From Sphaerochaeta associata (GTDB lineage Bacteria > Spirochaetota > Spirochaetia > Sphaerochaetales > Sphaerochaetaceae), in assembly GCF_022869165.1 (NCBI RefSeq), contig NZ_CP094929.1:372001-436000 (forward strand): DNA of 64,000 nucleotides. The letters run 5' to 3'. This document shows positions 8,774 to 18,155 of the stretch, piece after piece. How positions within the stretch are numbered: the stretch's first letter is position 1; each line of letters begins with the position of its first letter. The notes below the pieces were generated by a model that was not told the DNA's origin, ran no database searches, and saw nothing but the letters and a program-made list of their open reading frames with translations. The position numbers and the translations under genes were made by a program.

Positions 8774-10138
8774 ATGTTTATACGATGTATGATACGAAAT
8801 ATGTACTCATTCGGGGAAGAGAAGGAATTCAATATGATTCCTGCTCCGCGGTTCACAAGGCTGAAAGGTCATAAATATCAGAAACAAGGTATTGAGTTGT
8901 TGAAAATGGCCTCACTCTATGGAGCTAATGGTGCGGGTAAATCGAACTTGCTTCATGCGCTTTCCTTCCTTCGAAAAATTGTGGTTTCGTCCGACCTTCC
9001 CAGTACGATGGTCCTGAGGAGGATGAAGCACTTCCATACTACAGATGTCCCTTCAGCTTTGGCTGTAGAATTCATTAGTTTTGATGTCCCCTACATCTAT
9101 GCCTTGGAGTTCAGTGATCAGTCTGTCTTGAAGGAGGAGCTCTATATTTCCGGGCTTGGCAAACAGGATGATAGGTTGGTGTTTGAACGGAGCACTGATG
9201 AAAAATTCAAGACGACACTCACGTTTTCTGATAAATTTGAGAAACATCCGGAAGGTCCTATCTTAAAAGGGATTCTTGAGAACAACCTGGTCAAACATAA
9301 CAAGACATCTCTGAAGATTTTAGCTAAGCTAGATAATCCTCTGCTCATGGATACCAAACGTGCATATGAGTGGTTTGAGAATAATTTGGTGATTATTTCT
9401 CCAACTATGAAACCGAGCGGGCTTGCGCACAAGCTTGATGTGGATGCGGAGTTTCATCGTTATGCCGAGCAGATCATGTGCACATTCAGTGTTGGAATAA
9501 AGAAACTCCAGGTCATAAAGAAGCCTATACAAGCTTTCTTCGGTGATGACAACAAGGATGAGATGGAGACTCTGATGCAAAAACTAGCAGAGAGCTCTTC
9601 AGGGATTCTCGGCTTGCGTACAAATTCAGGTGAAGAGCTTGTTGCTGTACAAGAAGAAGATACTGTCGTAATCAAGCAGTTGAAAACAGAGCATGTGGAC
9701 AAGAACGGACAGGCGGTGGTATTCGATTTGTTGGAAGAATCCGATGGATCTGTCCGACTGATGGACTATCTTCCTGCATTCAAGGATGTTTTGACGAAGG
9801 ATATGACGTATTTTATTGATGAGATTGAGCGAAGCATTCATCCCATCCTTATCAAGGAACTCTTAGGAAAATTTTCTGCAGATGACGGTTCAAAGGGACA
9901 GTTGATTTTTACCACGCATGAATCTAATCTGCTCGATCAGGAACTTTTCAGGCTGGATGAAATCTGGTTTGCCGAGAAGGATAGCCTGGGGGGGACCGAC
10001 CTGTATTCTCTCTGTGATTTCAAGGTTCACAACACAATCGATATACGAAAAGGATACCTATCCGGCAGGTATGGCGCCATACCCTTCCTTGCCAATCTGA
10101 AAGACCTTAATTGGGATGCTTATGATTTTAAAGAGTAG
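8774..10138 (+). CDS. AbiLi/RloA-like AAA ATPase (phage defence)
   Basis: This 454-residue protein starts MFIRCMIRNMYSFGEEKEFNM, the N-terminal strand pattern of AAA_15/AAA_21 ATPases, which fixes the start. Walker A is GANGAGKSN near residues 54-62. Walker B is DMTYFIDEIERSIHP near 342-356, followed by the switch histidine in FTTHESNLL. Such SMC/OLD-like ATPases act with a second protein in abortive-infection systems. The next gene is RloB-like, so the pair matches Lactococcus AbiL (AbiLi + AbiLii) or RloA-RloB. The ATPase is intact while its partner is interrupted. The genes overlap by about 23 bp, indicating one operon. Confidence 0.8.
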   Translation: MFIRCMIRNMYSFGEEKEFNMIPAPRFTRLKGHKYQKQGIELLKMASLYGANGAGKSNLLHALSFLRKIVVSSDLPSTMVLRRMKHFHTTDVPSALAVEFISFDVPYIYALEFSDQSVLKEELYISGLGKQDDRLVFERSTDEKFKTTLTFSDKFEKHPEGPILKGILENNLVKHNKTSLKILAKLDNPLLMDTKRAYEWFENNLVIISPTMKPSGLAHKLDVDAEFHRYAEQIMCTFSVGIKKLQVIKKPIQAFFGDDNKDEMETLMQKLAESSSGILGLRTNSGEELVAVQEEDTVVIKQLKTEHVDKNGQAVVFDLLEESDGSVRLMDYLPAFKDVLTKDMTYFIDEIERSIHPILIKELLGKFSADDGSKGQLIFTTHESNLLDQELFRLDEIWFAEKDSLGGTDLYSLCDFKVHNTIDIRKGYLSGRYGAIPFLANLKDLNWDAYDFKE

Positions 10139-10784
10139 GGTATATGAACGTAAGCTACCGGATAGGGATGCAACACTTTTTGTAATATATTGTGAAGGCA
10201 GTCGAAGGGAGCATCACTATTTCAGGTATTTCAAGGAGATCAGCTCAAAAATAAATGTTGAGGTGCTTCCTGCCGATTCTCAAGGTAATAACTCTCCATT
10301 GGGTCTTTATGAATAAGCATGCAGGGGTATCGATGGTGAAGGTTTTCCTGCAAAGTATGAATTGGTTGAAGGTGATCAGGTATGGTTTGTCATCGATACC
10401 GATGCATGGGGAGAGGCAATTCCTGAACTGAAAAGCCTCTGTCGAAGCCGGCCCGGTTGGTTCGTAGCAGAAAGCAATCCATGTTTTGAAGTCTGGCTTT
10501 ATTATCATGTTTTCAGCGATGCTGCATGGACAATACCATTGCAGGGGTGTTCTGAATGGAAGAATTTGGTGAATGCCGGAATCCCTGGAGGCTTTGACAG
10601 CAGGAAACATCCTGTGCTTATTGGGGATGCAATACAGAATGCTCGTATCAACTTCAGGGCAATTGGTGATGAGGTGTTGTATGGCTCCACTGAAGTTTTC
10701 AAGTTAAGCAAAGCAATGTACCCTTTGATTGCATCAGTAGTCGAGAAAGCGAGGCGATATCACGAGGATGGGTTGAGGGTGTAA
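10116..10784 (+). pseudogene. RloB/AbiLii-like protein interrupted by an in-frame ochre stop
   Basis: Read through, the frame encodes about 221 residues, the normal RloB size. The N-terminal part has LFVIYCEGSRREHHYFRYF, the C-E-G ... E motif, and after the break comes VWFVIDTDAWGE, the D-x-D motif of its TOPRIM-like nuclease fold. The interruption is a single TAA at 10314-10316 in LGLYE-stop-ACRGIDGEG. The frame is the same on both sides and no bases seem to be lost, so one substitution (for example AAA to TAA) explains it. Residues on both sides remain family-like, so inactivation looks recent. Alternatives are a sequencing error or stop-codon readthrough. The 5' fragment (67 residues) alone lacks the D-x-D half. 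Confidence 0.8.
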
Positions 10785-10912
10785 TGCAGTGTTATGTCTG
10801 CCTGTTTGGATTATCATGTCCCTGACACAAGTTGGTCCCAGATAATTATTCTGGGTGCTTGTAGAGGAAATACTATCTCAAGAATGGAGATTGTATTAAA
10901 CAGTCCTCTTGA

Positions 10913-11806
10913 TCAGCTCTCTCCCGGATGGCTCTCGTGTTTGTAATATTTCTGGTAGTCCGAAGGTGTGATCTTAATCTTATCAAGGAACAACCTGCAA
11001 AAATGCTGGTAGTCCTTGAACCCCAGGGACGTTGCAATCTCCTTGGGGGTTTTGTCGGTCTCCAAGAGAAGTCTTTCGCTCTGCTCAAGCCGTATGCCGT
11101 TCACAAACTCCCTGAAGTTTTTTACATTGGCATTCTCGATGCAAGTTTTGAGAGACAGTCTTGTAACATTGCAAGCGCTCATCACCTGCTGGGCAAGAAT
11201 CTTGTCATCTGTATGTTCTGCAATGTATGCCCGGACCCTGTTCTCATCCGAAAGCTCGGGATCCTTTTGTTGTTGTGCTTCATTTGCATTTCGCACGATT
11301 TCTACAAGGAACTCTGCAAGCAAGGCCAGCGAGTATTGGAGTTCGTTGATGTCTATTGAAACAGGACGAACAAACTGCTGATATAACAATCGAGCTGCAA
11401 TTTTCCTGGATTCGGGCTCCTTTTTGAGCAGTCTCTCCCTTAGGAAATCCCCTTTGCCTTCCTCAAGTGCAAAATGAGAAACGTTGATCGAGCCGTATAC
11501 CTTGGTTTTTGAGGCTATAGGGACAACCAACTCACACAAGCCGGCAGGGCAATAGCCGAAGAATGGCTTGCGTTGCATGCATTTTTGATAGAGAGGTTTG
11601 TTTTGGGCCAAGCAACGCTGATACCCGTTCTCTGTCTCCTTTATGCACATGCAGTAGGGGCTGCAGTGGGCAAGATAGGGGCGGATGACACGTTCGAGGT
11701 CTTCACTCGTATAGATGAAGCCTGAGTAATCCTTGATGGTCACATCAAGAGAGTAGGCTGTTTTTACATGTTCCAGATAGGACGTTATGATCTTATAGCT
11801 TGGCAT
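10913..11806 (-). CDS. PocR-domain AraC-family transcriptional regulator (second gene of pair)
   Basis: The 297-residue protein has an N-terminal PocR-type ligand-binding domain: a cysteine-rich core CSPYCMCIKETENGYQRCL ... KCMQRKPFFGYCPAGLCELVVPI. The C-terminal AraC double helix-turn-helix (about residues 190-290) ends TPKEIATSLGFKDYQHFCRLFLDKI-ITPSDYQKYY. AGGA six bases before the ATG at 11806 overlaps the end of the upstream regulator gene, so the two are co-transcribed. PocR domains bind small polyols such as propanediol in the founding member. The pair is divergent from the FAD-oxidoreductase/ABC operon and is likely its regulator. Confidence 0.85.
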   Translation of the reverse strand: MPSYKIITSYLEHVKTAYSLDVTIKDYSGFIYTSEDLERVIRPYLAHCSPYCMCIKETENGYQRCLAQNKPLYQKCMQRKPFFGYCPAGLCELVVPIASKTKVYGSINVSHFALEEGKGDFLRERLLKKEPESRKIAARLLYQQFVRPVSIDINELQYSLALLAEFLVEIVRNANEAQQQKDPELSDENRVRAYIAEHTDDKILAQQVMSACNVTRLSLKTCIENANVKNFREFVNGIRLEQSERLLLETDKTPKEIATSLGFKDYQHFCRLFLDKIKITPSDYQKYYKHESHPGES

Positions 11807-11816
11807 GCTCTATCCT

Positions 11817-12716
11817 TTAGGTAAATCTTCTACGAAATTCAGCCGGGGGAATTCCAAGAAACGAGGAGAACACCCTGCTGTAATAGGAAAGGTCCTCGAA
11901 CCCAACTATTTCGGCAATATCGGCGATAGTCTTGTTGGAAGTAATGAGGTAGGTCTTGGAAACCTCCACCTTCAACTTGTTGATATAGGTGTTGATATTC
12001 ATTCCCACCACCTTGTTGAAGTTTCGGGAAACATAGGAGCTGCTGTAGTTGCAGTATCGCGCGATATCCTCGATGCAGATCTTCTCCGTCACATGCATTT
12101 TGATATACGTCAGGGCATGCTCAACAAGCACGTCTTCCTGTTTCTGCTTTGGCTGGGTGAGCAGTTTGGCCGTATTCTCTGTTGCACAATACCCGTTGCC
12201 CAAGGAGCCCAGATAGGAGGCGATGAACTCAAGCGAACGAAGGACTACGGATATGTGTTGTTCATCGGGAAGTGCAGGTTCTTTCAAGTACAACTGTTCG
12301 AGCAAAGACTCATCCAGCTCCGGATGCCGCTCAGCAAGTGCATGGTGATTCTTATTCTTGGGAGGGGAGTTTGAAGCATAGCCGCCAAACGTAATTGCTC
12401 CGAGAATATTCTCTCCGTCCATGATGGGGATGACATACTCAAAACTTCCAGCATGACAGAATCCTGAAAAAGTGCTTCTGGTCTCTGTGCACTTGCGCAG
12501 GATTTTCGGAATCATATCCAAGCACTCCCGGTAGCATTTCTTGTTGCTTTTCACATAGTTGCAATAGGCGGATGTATGGTTTTCAAAGGGGCTGAGCGCT
12601 TGGAAAATCGCCTTGTCCTGTCGCATGAAACCTGTAAAATCTTTAATACAAATTGTAGCATCATAGGTATTTGATAGTTCAAATAGGTATCTTTGCAATG
12701 ACTGGATGGTTTGCAC
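11817..12716 (-). CDS. PocR-domain AraC-family transcriptional regulator (first gene of pair)
   Basis: This 299-residue paralogue of the next gene has the same design: PocR domain (SAYCNYVKSNKKCYRECLD ... FSGFCHAGSFEYVIPI) and an AraC-type DNA-binding domain (ICIEDIARYCNYSSSYVSRNFNK, then IADIAEIVGFEDLSYYSRVF). It starts at GTG 12716 in the spacer divergent to the FAD-oxidoreductase operon. Two non-identical regulators with the same type of sensor, co-transcribed, suggest hetero-oligomers or two related inducers for the adjacent catabolic operon. Confidence 0.85.
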   Translation of the reverse strand: MQTIQSLQRYLFELSNTYDATICIKDFTGFMRQDKAIFQALSPFENHTSAYCNYVKSNKKCYRECLDMIPKILRKCTETRSTFSGFCHAGSFEYVIPIMDGENILGAITFGGYASNSPPKNKNHHALAERHPELDESLLEQLYLKEPALPDEQHISVVLRSLEFIASYLGSLGNGYCATENTAKLLTQPKQKQEDVLVEHALTYIKMHVTEKICIEDIARYCNYSSSYVSRNFNKVVGMNINTYINKLKVEVSKTYLITSNKTIADIAEIVGFEDLSYYSRVFSSFLGIPPAEFRRRFT

Positions 12717-12918
12717 GGGATTCTGGCCCTCACTGCTTTCTACCGTACCACGACATCAGTCGGTTGTCAAACAACAAGTGTGAGTCATTCTAGGGAAATT
12801 TTTCTTCGGGCTTGTATAATATTGTTGAGTATATTTCGAGCAAAGGAGAGCAGGATATTTAAAATAGTCTGCAAAATATTCCATTGTGCCCGTCCTGGCG
12901 GTGTGCTAGCGTTCTGGT
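12717..12918 (+). promoter_or_regulatory. Divergent control region between PocR/AraC pair and FAD-oxidoreductase operon
   Basis: The spacer holds a perfect TATAAT at 12815-12820 on the plus strand with no good -35 at the proper distance, as expected for an activator-dependent promoter. An inverted repeat GTTGT-CAA-ACAAC lies at 12763-12775, about 45 bp upstream of the -10, and is a candidate AraC-type site. Both assignments are inferred from position and sequence only. Confidence 0.45.
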
Positions 12919-15087
12919 ATGACCCATCCAGGAAAGCTTGTAACTATCACTGCAGATATAACAATAGCCGGCGGAGGTTTGGCCGGGGTGTGTGCAGCCA
13001 TCGCAGCCGCCCGCCAAGGTCGAACCGTCTCCCTCATCCAGAACCGTCCCGTATTGGGAGGGAACAGCTCCAGCGAAATACGAGTATGGACTCGTGGGTC
13101 CACCGGAGGAGGAAACCTCTTCAGTGAAGAGATGGGGATCCTGGGGGAGTTGAAACTGGCCAATCAGTACAAGAACCCTGAAGGGAATCCCATCCTCTGG
13201 GATGAGATCCTTTTGGATGCAGTCTATCAGGAACACGCTATTTCACTTTTCCTCAATACGCTGGTTGTGGATGTTGCTCACCAAGACGGCCATATCCAGT
13301 CCTTGACAGCGCTGGAGATCAACTCTGAACGACGGTTTCAATTCCGCTCCCCCGTATATGTGGATGCAACCGGAGACGGCTTTATTGCTGCTTCGGCAGG
13401 CCTCTCCTATGTAATAGGAAAGGAATGTAATGGGACCTATGGCGAAGAGCATGCACCTGAGCAATTCGACCCGACCACCCAAGGATGCACCATCCTTATG
13501 ACCTTCATCAAGCGGGACCGGCCTGTTGCTTTTGTTCCGCCCTCCTATGCCTACCCGATTGAGTACATAGAGAAATTGCTGAACAACGGTGGACGCATGG
13601 TGAGTGAGAAGTCCAATGGCTGCGACTTTTGGTGGGTCGAATTTGGGGGGCAGAAGGATACGATCAACGAGATTGCTTCCATCACCCTTGAACTCAAGCG
13701 CTTGACGCTGGGCATCTACAACTACATCAAGAATTCAAGCAAGTTCGATGCCGATACCTTGGAGCTCAACTGGACGGGAAGCCTGCCGGGTAAACGGGAA
13801 TCGAGGCGCTTTGTTACCGAGTATGTCCTGACTGAGACCGATATTCTCCAGAATAGGACATTTAATGACGTTGCCTTTCATGGTGGTTGGTATCTCGATT
13901 TCCACCCCTCGGAAGGAATTTACAGTAAAGCGGACTTCTGCACCCAGATACCGGTCGACCTTTACGGCATTCCGCTTCGTTGTCTCTTCTCCTCGCAAAG
14001 GGATAATCTTCTGGTATGTGGAAGAATCCTTGGTGCCAGCCATGCAGCGTTCGCCAGCACTCGAATCATGGATACGTGTGCCCTTTCAGGACAAGCTGCA
14101 GGCACTGCTGCAAGTGTATTGGTTTCCGATCAATTGAAGACACCTGATTTGCTTGACAAGAGCGTCTATGCAAGAATACAAGCCTTGCTTGTCGAGGGTG
14201 ATATGCTGCTGCCCGGATATCATCAGGAGACTATATCCGAGAATATTCATGTAGAGGCAAGCAGTGTCATCGATGGCCTGCCGGGAAAAGAGTGCGGGGC
14301 TCTGTCCTGTCATCGGGATTGTTTTCTCGCAATTCCTACCGAGCTGGCGGCCGTATCCTCACTCTTCTTGGATGCCAAGCAGGAGGCCTTGTTGCAGGTT
14401 TCCTACCGATATGCAGCACTGCCCAGCAGGAACAGCAAGCAAGGAGAGTGGTTTCATGGCATGCTCGAGCTGAAACAAGGAAGAACCTCTGTTGACCTAG
14501 CTCGATTCAGCAGAAAGGAAGATGCCTATCTCCTGCTTGTTTTGCATGCATCGCATGGAGTCTCCATTCCACTCGTGAACAAAGACTTGGTAGGCGTGTT
14601 GTGCGGGCTGAGGGATTCTGCCACCTATCACCACCCCCTGCTCAGCATCCGTTCATTCGTCTCTTATGGACCTGAGAATCTAATAAACGGGCATTCCCGT
14701 CCGTATAATCGGGCGCATATCTGGCTCTCTGGAAAGGAAGAGCAGCCGACCATACGCCTGAATCTTGAAAAATCGCGGTCAATTACGGCAATCTCACTCT
14801 TCTTTGATTGCGGTTTGAGCGAGGAGATGGTAAGCAGCCGTGTCGCTGATGTAGATCCCCACCATAATATCCAGCTGCGTAGTGGTGTCAGCCCCAATTT
14901 GGTTCGTGACTTTGATGTGTATGTCCGCATAGGAGATGAGGATGTGCTTGTACGTCGAATTCGGGATAATTACCAGCGTCATGTGATGGTTCGTTTCGAG
15001 TGCTGTGACACTGCTTCGTTGTTGATCAGGTTTCTGAGGACCCACGGTTCTGAACATACCGGGGTCTATGCAATACGAATTCATTGA
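12919..15087 (+). CDS. FAD-dependent oxidoreductase (FAD_oxidored family) with C-terminal discoidin-like domain
   Basis: The 722-residue protein begins with a dinucleotide-binding motif ADITIAGGGLAGVCAAIAAAR and continues with the family hallmark VLGGNSSSEIRVW near residues 49-61. DATGDGFIAASAG follows, and a second FAD contact is near LLVCGRILGASHAA. Residues about 450-720 form an extra beta-rich region ending in a segment (NGHSRPYNRAHIW ... YAIRIH) that resembles an F5/8-type (discoidin) carbohydrate-binding fold. There is no signal peptide, so it is cytoplasmic. It opens an operon with a sugar importer and a second enzyme of the same family that carries its extra domain at the N-terminus. 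This suggests oxidation of an imported carbohydrate or glycoside; the substrate is unknown. Confidence 0.75.
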   Translation: MTHPGKLVTITADITIAGGGLAGVCAAIAAARQGRTVSLIQNRPVLGGNSSSEIRVWTRGSTGGGNLFSEEMGILGELKLANQYKNPEGNPILWDEILLDAVYQEHAISLFLNTLVVDVAHQDGHIQSLTALEINSERRFQFRSPVYVDATGDGFIAASAGLSYVIGKECNGTYGEEHAPEQFDPTTQGCTILMTFIKRDRPVAFVPPSYAYPIEYIEKLLNNGGRMVSEKSNGCDFWWVEFGGQKDTINEIASITLELKRLTLGIYNYIKNSSKFDADTLELNWTGSLPGKRESRRFVTEYVLTETDILQNRTFNDVAFHGGWYLDFHPSEGIYSKADFCTQIPVDLYGIPLRCLFSSQRDNLLVCGRILGASHAAFASTRIMDTCALSGQAAGTAASVLVSDQLKTPDLLDKSVYARIQALLVEGDMLLPGYHQETISENIHVEASSVIDGLPGKECGALSCHRDCFLAIPTELAAVSSLFLDAKQEALLQVSYRYAALPSRNSKQGEWFHGMLELKQGRTSVDLARFSRKEDAYLLLVLHASHGVSIPLVNKDLVGVLCGLRDSATYHHPLLSIRSFVSYGPENLINGHSRPYNRAHIWLSGKEEQPTIRLNLEKSRSITAISLFFDCGLSEEMVSSRVADVDPHHNIQLRSGVSPNLVRDFDVYVRIGDEDVLVRRIRDNYQRHVMVRFECCDTASLLIRFLRTHGSEHTGVYAIRIH

Positions 15088-15102
15088 AAAAGGAGTACGA
15101 CA

Positions 15103-16389
15103 ATGAAAAAGAGTATCGTTGTTTTTGTAGTGATGGCACTTGTCGCCTCATCTCTCTTTGCAGCAGGTGCTGCAGAGAAAACCGCAGTACAACAAGGTAT
15201 GACATTTTCCAACTGGTCTGGTTCGGAAAAGGCATCAGTGGAAATTTTTACCTGGATGATCGACACCTTCAACCAGAAGGTGGGAGCAGAAGAACAGGTG
15301 GTGCAGATCAACTGGCCGTGGGGTGAGACCGAGTCTCAGCTGGCGATCAGGGCGCAGGGTAAGGAGCAGTACGATATCGCCCAAATCGATATCAGGATGC
15401 TTCCTGCACTTGCCGAAGCAGGAGTGCTTGCCGATCTGAATCAGGTATTCGGCAAGGAGTTTTTCACCAGCAACTTCTCTGCAGGTTCCATCGCAGTCGG
15501 CAATTTCAAGGGTACCCAGTATGGTATTCCCTGGACCGTTGCTCCCATGGCTTTGATCAGCAATCCCAAGATTCTCAAGGAAGCCGGTGTGGATTTTCCT
15601 ATCGTGACCATTGCTGATTTCGAGCGGGCTTGTGAAATGGTGAAGACCAATCACCCGGCCAACAAGGATGCCAATCTTTCCAACGACATTGTTGCGTATG
15701 CAGCGATGACCAAGGAGTCGGGAACAGCCGCTCCTGATCTGATGGTATGGCTGTGGACCTTTGGCGCAAGTGTGTATGATGAGCAGGGGAAGAGTGCGTT
15801 GAACAGTGAGAAAGCCGTGCAGGCTCTCACCTGGTTCAACAGCCTGATGCAGAAGGGATACATCCAGCAGGCGATGGCCCGTGGCGATGCCCGAACCCTC
15901 TTCAAGGAAGGACGTGTTGCATTCTATGATGATGCACTGATGAGCAAGGGTGCCATTACCAACCCGGCATTCGGCGATATCTCCGAGTATGCCTTCCCGC
16001 AGGTTCATCCCGTACTCAAGCAGGGTGACAAGCCTCAGGCAAGCGGCTGGGGACACCTGTTGGTGATCATCGACCGCAGCCCGAAGAAGGCGCAGGCTAA
16101 GGCTTTCATCGAGCATTTGATCAGTGAAGAGGTTGCTCTTCGCTACTTCAAGGAGAACGGTATGCTTCCCTCCAAGAAGAGTGTACTCGCCAATGAGGCG
16201 GTTGCCTCCGATTACTGGTCCAATGCTTGGACACCGGTGCTTGACGGCGGCAGGTTGGCCGAGACTGCAGGTCCTCTGTATGCTGCAGCGAACCAGGTTA
16301 TTCTGGAAGAGTTGCAGGCCATGCTCTCCGGCTCAAAGACCCCGAGCCAGGCCGGATCGGCTATGGCCAGCCGAATCGATACCCTGTAA
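15103..16389 (+). CDS. Sugar ABC transporter substrate-binding protein
   Basis: The 428-residue protein has a cleavable signal peptide (MKKSIVVFVVMALVASSLFAAGAAE) without a lipobox cysteine. The body is a type-2 solute-binding fold of the SBP_bac_1 family: KEQYDIAQIDIRMLPALAEAGVLADL, then GTQYGIPW, and a C-terminal IEHLISEEVALRYFKENG-LPSKKS. AAAAGGAG precedes the ATG at 15103. It would capture a mono- or oligosaccharide in the periplasm and deliver it to the two permeases encoded downstream. No ATPase gene is in the operon, so it probably uses a shared MsmK/UgpC-type ATPase. Confidence 0.9.
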   Translation: MKKSIVVFVVMALVASSLFAAGAAEKTAVQQGMTFSNWSGSEKASVEIFTWMIDTFNQKVGAEEQVVQINWPWGETESQLAIRAQGKEQYDIAQIDIRMLPALAEAGVLADLNQVFGKEFFTSNFSAGSIAVGNFKGTQYGIPWTVAPMALISNPKILKEAGVDFPIVTIADFERACEMVKTNHPANKDANLSNDIVAYAAMTKESGTAAPDLMVWLWTFGASVYDEQGKSALNSEKAVQALTWFNSLMQKGYIQQAMARGDARTLFKEGRVAFYDDALMSKGAITNPAFGDISEYAFPQVHPVLKQGDKPQASGWGHLLVIIDRSPKKAQAKAFIEHLISEEVALRYFKENGMLPSKKSVLANEAVASDYWSNAWTPVLDGGRLAETAGPLYAAANQVILEELQAMLSGSKTPSQAGSAMASRIDTL

Positions 16390-16398
16390 GCTTTGTAT

Positions 16399-16423
16399 CC
16401 CCGCCTTCCCAAGGAGGGCGGGG
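16399..16423 (+). terminator. GC-rich intercistronic hairpin after the binding-protein gene
   Basis: CCCCGCCTTCC (16399-16409) pairs with GGAGGGCGGGG (16413-16423) around a 3-nt loop, 11 pairs with one G-U. No strong T-run follows. This is the position where sugar ABC operons commonly carry a partial terminator or 3' stabiliser, leaving more mRNA for the binding protein than for the permeases. Confidence 0.7.
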
Positions 16424-16447
16424 AGTTTACCTGAATAAGGATTGTCT

Positions 16448-17323
16448 ATGAATCGTTCAACAAGAAATCAGACGCTGATGGGATGGCTGTTGTTGGTTCC
16501 CGCGTTGGCTATCTTTGCCCTCATGATTTTCTATCCCTTCATCAACTCGATTTTCATCAGCTTTACAAGCAGGAATCTGCTGTATGCAAAATCGGCATTC
16601 ATCGGCTTTGAGAATTATCGAAAGCTTTTTTCCGATCCCAATACACTGTTTCTTGTCTGGACGACGATCAAGTTTGTACTTCTCTCTACGCTTATGCCTT
16701 TTACCATTGGCTTGATCTGGGCCTTGTTGATGAACCAGAAGTTCAAGGGCTCGGAATTTGTACGGGGACTTACCTTGGTCAACTGGATCATTCCAGGCAT
16801 TGCCATCGGCTTCTTATGGAGTTGGATATTCAATGGTGATTACGGAATTCTCAATGCTTTGCTGGGAAAGCTCGGCCTCATCGAGAAGAATGTCATCTGG
16901 TTTGGAGGCAGGCAGACCTCGATGCTTGCCGTTGTTACAGCACGTACATGGCAGATGTTTCCCTGGTACATGGCTTTCATCATGGGAGGGCTGCAAGGGG
17001 TGTCCAACGACCAATGCGAGGCTGCAAGAATCGACGGGGTGAACAATCTGCAAATGTTCAGGCATGTCATCATACCCGCAATCAAGCCGGTGTTGATCCT
17101 TATCCTATTGCTGGGAACCATCGGAAACCTTCAGCACTTCGATTTGATCAATGTCATGACCGGAGGCGGGCCTGAACGTGCGACCTCCACCTTCGCAACC
17201 GAAGTGTATAAGAAGGCATTCAAGGAGTACAGCTTGGGCAGGGCTGCCTCCCTTGGTGTGATTTGGGCCATGATGCTCAGCTTGTTCAGCATTTTCTATC
17301 TTAAACGGATCAAGGAGGACTGA
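16448..17323 (+). CDS. Sugar ABC transporter permease (MalF/UgpA type)
   Basis: The 291-residue protein has about six membrane helices. It carries the EAA loop QCEAARIDGVNNLQMFRHVIIPAIKPV, the contact site for the ATPase. AAGGA at 16437-16441 supports ATG 16448; a TTG six bases earlier also opens the frame but is less likely. It pairs with the next permease to form the membrane channel of the importer whose binding protein is encoded just upstream. Confidence 0.9.
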   Translation: MNRSTRNQTLMGWLLLVPALAIFALMIFYPFINSIFISFTSRNLLYAKSAFIGFENYRKLFSDPNTLFLVWTTIKFVLLSTLMPFTIGLIWALLMNQKFKGSEFVRGLTLVNWIIPGIAIGFLWSWIFNGDYGILNALLGKLGLIEKNVIWFGGRQTSMLAVVTARTWQMFPWYMAFIMGGLQGVSNDQCEAARIDGVNNLQMFRHVIIPAIKPVLILILLLGTIGNLQHFDLINVMTGGGPERATSTFATEVYKKAFKEYSLGRAASLGVIWAMMLSLFSIFYLKRIKED

Positions 17324-17324
17324 G

Positions 17325-18152
17325 ATGTTTCAGAAAACAATAGGCTTCAAGATTTTCTTTTGGTCGTTCCTCCTGGTCATAGGATTCTTCGCCTTTTTCC
17401 CGCAGCTGTGGATGGTTTCCACATCATTGAAACCTGCGACTGAAATGTTCAGTTTCAGCTTCTTCAAGCATTTCAATGGTTCCAATCTTATGCGGGTGTT
17501 GTCTGATAAGATCTTTCTGCGGTATCTGAGAAACGGTATTGTCGTTGCAGTCGCGTCCTCACTCTGTTCTACGGCGGTTTCGGTATTTGCCGGCTACAGT
17601 TTTTCCAAGTTCCGTTTCAAGGGAAGAAAAACAGTCATGGCCCTGATCATGGTAAGCCAGGCGTTCCCCCAAGGTCTGCTGCTCCTTTCTCTCTATCCCA
17701 TGATGCAGAAAGTCGGCATGCTCGATACCCTTCCTTCCATCATCCTTGCATACATTGCATTCACGCTTCCTGTCGGAACGTGGACATTGAAAGCGTATTT
17801 CGACCAAGTGCCCCAATCGCTGATGGAGGCTGCCCGCGTCGATGGCAGCTCTGAGTGGAGAACCATGTTCCAGATCATCATCCCCTTGGCAGTCCCGGGA
17901 ATGATGACCATTGCAATCTATAGTTTCGTCTGGGCATGGAACGATTTGCTCTATGCCTTGACCCTCATCTCCTCAACTGCAAACAGGACATTGGCAAGCG
18001 GTATGGTTTTCACCTTCACCGGTGAGGGAGGCAATGACTGGATCGGCATGATGGCGGCTTCGGTAATTGCCTCAATTCCAGTTGCGGCGATGTTTGTGTT
18101 TCTCCAGCGGTATTTTATCGCCGGTCTGACAGCCGGTGCCGTCAAGGGTTGA
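17325..18152 (+). CDS. Sugar ABC transporter permease (MalG/UgpE type)
   Basis: The 275-residue protein has about six membrane helices with the EAA loop LMEAARVDGSSEWRTMFQIIIPLAVPG. The preceding stop and this start are one base apart, with AAGGAGG inside the upstream gene, so translation is coupled. Together with the upstream permease it forms the translocation pathway of the carbohydrate importer. The first enzyme gene of the pathway is upstream of the transporter and the second directly follows. Confidence 0.9.
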   Translation: MFQKTIGFKIFFWSFLLVIGFFAFFPQLWMVSTSLKPATEMFSFSFFKHFNGSNLMRVLSDKIFLRYLRNGIVVAVASSLCSTAVSVFAGYSFSKFRFKGRKTVMALIMVSQAFPQGLLLLSLYPMMQKVGMLDTLPSIILAYIAFTLPVGTWTLKAYFDQVPQSLMEAARVDGSSEWRTMFQIIIPLAVPGMMTIAIYSFVWAWNDLLYALTLISSTANRTLASGMVFTFTGEGGNDWIGMMAASVIASIPVAAMFVFLQRYFIAGLTAGAVKG

Positions 18153-18155
18153 GCC

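Noticed and set aside
15235-16116. 293-codon minus-strand open frame opposite the sugar-binding protein gene
   Set aside because: The plus-strand protein has unmistakable family motifs; the antisense translation is low-complexity His/Leu/Arg-rich and matches nothing.
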